Below are positions 37,010 through 38,787 of a DNA stretch of 38,787 nt, in pieces. Each line of letters opens with the position of its first letter. The first letter of the stretch is position 1. Origin of the DNA: Paenibacillus harenae DSM 16969 (GTDB lineage Bacteria > Bacillota > Bacilli > Paenibacillales > Paenibacillaceae); the NCBI RefSeq assembly GCF_000422465.1, contig NZ_AULV01000024.1, forward strand, positions 1 to 38,787, read 5' to 3'. A model generated the notes under the pieces. The model saw nothing but the letters and a program-made list of their open reading frames with translations. It searched no databases and was not told the DNA's origin. Both the position numbers and the translations under genes were made by a program.

Positions 37010-37455
37010 TGCTAGAGATTCAACCGACGACATACGCGGAAGCATGCGAATTTGTGAAGCAATTCCACCGGCACCATTTACCGCCCCAGGGCCATAAATT
37101 CAGCATAGCAATAGCGGATAAAGAAAAGGTAGTCGGGGTAATTATGGTGGGGCGTCCTGTTGCTCGCTCTTACGATAATGGCAGAACGCTTGAAGTCACC
37201 CGATGTTGTACAGATGGAACTAAAAACGCGCCGTCAAAGCTTTATGCGGCCGCATGGCAAGCCGCGCGAGCAATGGGATACAGAAGGTTGATCACTTACA
37301 CACTCGCTCAAGAGCCTGGAACAAGCCTTCGGGCGGTCGGATGGAAGTCTTTACACCAAACTAAAGGCGGTTCATGGAATTGTCCGACAAGGCCGCGAAT
37401 CGACAAACACCCAACAGGACAAAAAACCTTATGGGAGATCGAAAACCAAAACTAA
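37009..37455 (+). CDS. XF1762-family (GNAT-like) protein
   Basis: 148 residues. FHRHHLPPQGHKFSIAIADKEKVVGVIMVGRPVARSYDNGRTLEVTRCCTDGTKNAPSKLYAAAWQAARAMGYRRLITYTL is the XF1762 pattern, a GNAT-type acyltransferase-like fold found in many phages. Later GTSLRAVGWKSLHQ completes it. The substrate is unknown; DNA or protein modification or defence are possible. ATG 37009 overlaps the previous stop. Confidence 0.85.
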   Translation: MLEIQPTTYAEACEFVKQFHRHHLPPQGHKFSIAIADKEKVVGVIMVGRPVARSYDNGRTLEVTRCCTDGTKNAPSKLYAAAWQAARAMGYRRLITYTLAQEPGTSLRAVGWKSLHQTKGGSWNCPTRPRIDKHPTGQKTLWEIENQN

Positions 37456-37476
37456 TTTATAAGGGGATATGACCAT

Positions 37477-37881
37477 ATGAAAATCACGATCAAAGCGAAC
37501 TTTAACAAGCAAACGAAGGACAGCAAAAAGGAACTTGTTCAGTTCATCGTCAAGGGTGAAGATGAGAAACGGCCAGAACTAAGTTCATTGACTCGCGAAG
37601 TTGTTCTTTTGAGTATTGAAGGGCTTAATGTTGAATTGAAAGCCGCGTTTGAAAAAACGACGAAAGACAGCACGAAAACGACGCTGGACTTCATTGTTAA
37701 AGGCGATAGCTCCGCAGCGCAGACGTTCGAGTTTTACAAGCTGGCAGGTTCGGATGTTGAATTGACCATTGCCGCCGCTCAAATGAGCATGGAAGAGTTC
37801 AAGCAGGTCAGCTTCGATGATGAGCAAGAGGAAGAAGAGGACGAGGACCAAGCAGCTTTAGAGCTTGAAACACTCGAATGA
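37477..37881 (+). CDS. 134-residue duplicated, acidic-tailed protein
   Basis: ATG 37477 with AAGGGGATATG about 6 bases upstream. Two similar halves are visible: NKQTKDSKKELVQFIVKGE (about 9-27) and EKTTKDSTKTTLDFIVKGD (about 58-76), each followed by beta strands. The tail is almost all acidic (EEEEDEDQAALELETLE). An internally repeated beta protein with an acidic tail resembles DNA-mimic or chaperone-like proteins, but no family is recognised. Its stop overlaps the next start. Confidence 0.65.
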   Translation: MKITIKANFNKQTKDSKKELVQFIVKGEDEKRPELSSLTREVVLLSIEGLNVELKAAFEKTTKDSTKTTLDFIVKGDSSAAQTFEFYKLAGSDVELTIAAAQMSMEEFKQVSFDDEQEEEEDEDQAALELETLE

Positions 37882-37991
37882 AGCGCAGCCGCTGGAATTG
37901 GAAGTTCATCGGTTTTTGGGCGGCCGCGTTCCTTTCCTGCATGACATTCTGGACAGGCGTTATTCTTCTTATGTCAATTCTAATTAAGTGA
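37878..37991 (+). CDS. 37-residue membrane peptide
   Basis: ATG 37878 overlaps the previous stop as ATGA. KRSRWNWK is a basic start, then FIGFWAAAFLSCMTFWTGVILLMSILI is one long transmembrane helix. Such small peptides may serve as membrane-active or regulatory products. Function unknown. Confidence 0.5.
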   Translation: MKRSRWNWKFIGFWAAAFLSCMTFWTGVILLMSILIK

Positions 37992-38043
37992 ATCATACGC
38001 GCTCCGGCTCCGGCTGGGGCGCTCCCAAAACAGGGGTGATAAG

Positions 38044-38502
38044 GTGCAAATGAAGTTAGATTTCGAATTGCCGGAGCTCGACAGGAAGAAAACGCAGCGA
38101 GCGGTTGAAAGTGCGCTCGATAAATATCGGATTTGCAAGTATTTGACGCACGAAGAAAGGGAAGCGAGCATTACGGCCGGATACAATGAACGATTCCACG
38201 GTCCGACGAACACCACAAGCGACCAAACGGCGCAGATTGCCATACACAATGTAGACGCCCCGGCAGAACGAAAGGCATTCTGTGAACGGGTCGAGCGGGC
38301 CGTGCGGCGCCTGCATCCGAAAGAAAGACTTCTTATCGAGCAACGTTATATGCGGGAAGATTACGAGGGCGAGTATATGAACGATATGAAGGTGTATTCT
38401 TTCATCTTCAACCCGCCTATAAGCCCGGTTACTTACGACAAGATCAGATGGAAAGCATTTTACAAGCTCGCGCTTGATTTGAACGTTGAGGTTAAAAAAT
38501 AA
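38044..38502 (+). CDS. arpU: ArpU-family phage transcriptional regulator
   Basis: 152 residues. VESALDKYRICKYLTHEEREASITAGYNERFHGPTNTTSDQTAQIAIHN and ERVERAVRRLHPKERLLIEQRYMREDYEGEYMNDMKVYSFIFNPPISPVTYDKIRWKAFYKLALDLNVEV match the ArpU pattern, whose C-terminal half resembles sigma region 4. ArpU proteins control late genes in Gram-positive phages. GTG 38044 has CAGGGGTG upstream; ATG 38050 is possible. Located at the end of the early operon, next to the att site. Confidence 0.88.
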   Translation: MQMKLDFELPELDRKKTQRAVESALDKYRICKYLTHEEREASITAGYNERFHGPTNTTSDQTAQIAIHNVDAPAERKAFCERVERAVRRLHPKERLLIEQRYMREDYEGEYMNDMKVYSFIFNPPISPVTYDKIRWKAFYKLALDLNVEVKK

Positions 38503-38584
38503 GTAGGGGGCGGTTGAAATTTCTAAGGTTGTCCAGACGAAGCGCCAGCATACACATGAAGAGAGGACAAAAGGGGGTTTGTCG

Positions 38585-38713
38585 GTGGATAAGAAGCCAT
38601 TAAATTTCCCGCCTGATGTTGACGAACTAATTCATGAGTTATACGCAATTGCAGTCATGAGAGCAGCAGAACAGGGAATTAGTTTGGATGATGAAGATGA
38701 TACCGAAGAATGA
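38585..38713 (+). CDS. 42-residue hypothetical protein
   Basis: GTG 38585 with AAAAGGGGG 7 bases upstream. Product VDKKPLNFPPDVDELIHELYAIAVMRAAEQGISLDDEDDTEE is acidic and helical. The same frame extends back to ATT 38519, with TAGGGGG about 8 bases upstream, which would give 64 residues and a basic leader. A 29-residue TTG ORF at 38514-38603 overlaps in another frame. Last gene before the terminator; function unknown. Confidence 0.55.
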   Translation: MDKKPLNFPPDVDELIHELYAIAVMRAAEQGISLDDEDDTEE

Positions 38714-38714
38714 G

Positions 38715-38744
38715 AAAAAGGGAGCCATAACGGTTCCCTTTTTT
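38715..38744 (+). terminator. terminator at the end of the early operon
   Basis: GGGAGCC (38720-38726), loop ATAAC, GGTTCCC (38732-38738), then TTTTTT. Ends the rightward early operon just before the att site. Confidence 0.85.
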
Positions 38745-38756
38745 GTGTTTAATTAT

Positions 38757-38787
38757 TTTCATACAGATGGTGTTATGTTTTGCCGAA
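38757..38787. other. right attachment site half (dyad arm plus core GTTTTGCCGAA)
   Basis: 38777-38787 repeats the first 11 bases of the window. Bases 38757-38774 form the left arm of the dyad completed by 11-28 at the other end. The inner 12 bases (ATGTTTTGCCGA) would centre the crossover on a TT pair at 38780-38781. Confidence 0.7.

Noticed and set aside
1..38787. tRNA genes or CRISPR arrays
   Set aside because: No cloverleaf-like sequence or regularly spaced repeat/spacer pattern was noticed on reading; a tRNA/CRISPR scan was not run.

Overview
The window looks like a complete temperate tailed phage, or excised prophage, of about 38.8 kb from a Gram-positive host, most likely Paenibacillus or a close relative. 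The host guess rests on strong AGGAGG-type ribosome sites with many GTG/TTG starts, a MazF toxin close to the Bacillus EndoA sequence, an endolysin ending in an S-layer homology (SLH) domain, and roughly balanced GC. The first 11 bases (GTTTTGCCGAA) recur as the last 11. Joining the two ends produces an imperfect dyad around that core, as expected for the attP of the large serine integrase encoded next to the left end.

Layout, left to right. (1) 1-3450: serine integrase on the minus strand, a 550-base non-coding stretch with possible structured RNA, and an SGNH-hydrolase/LamG gene with its own promoter and terminator. (2) 3500-5960: promoter region, then about ten very small tightly overlapping genes, including an HNH endonuclease and four putative zinc-binding proteins, and a candidate cos/pac region. 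(3) 5964-14049: HK97-type packaging and head genes (TerS, TerL, portal, protease, capsid), connector genes, tail tube, and tail-assembly chaperones joined by a -1 frameshift at G GGA AAC. (4) 14050-20165: tape measure, tail tip and fibre genes, consistent with a siphovirus. (5) 20210-22049: holin and an unusual three-domain endolysin. (6) 22091-22900: minus-strand lipoprotein and small HTH gene. (7) 23057-25378: two tiny membrane proteins, an FtsK/SpoIIIE-like ATPase and a replication-relaxation-like protein. (8) 25492-26737: lysogeny control, with two minus-strand HTH genes, a short AUU-start candidate ORF, and two operator regions sharing a CGAAATTA half-site. (9) 26738-38713: early region with MazF toxin and XRE regulator, SbcC/Rad50-like ATPase, Bet/RecT annealing protein, MBL-fold hydrolase, replication initiator with an internal candidate origin, G39P-like loader, DnaB helicase, RuvC-like resolvase, sigma factor, MazG-like and XF1762-like proteins, and an ArpU-family late regulator.

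How it probably works: the CI-like repressor holds down rightward early transcription from just before 26738. On induction the early genes replicate and recombine the genome, and the sigma factor and ArpU protein then probably switch on the late operon starting near 3500. That operon runs through head, tail and lysis genes. The SGNH hydrolase, the lipoprotein/HTH pair and perhaps the FtsK module sit outside this flow and may act in the lysogen. Most of the genome is a standard HK97-like siphovirus. The parts that look least explained are the FtsK/relaxation module with its inverted repeats, the MazF placed in the early lytic operon, the AUU-start candidate, the non-coding stretch beside the integrase, and the endolysin architecture.
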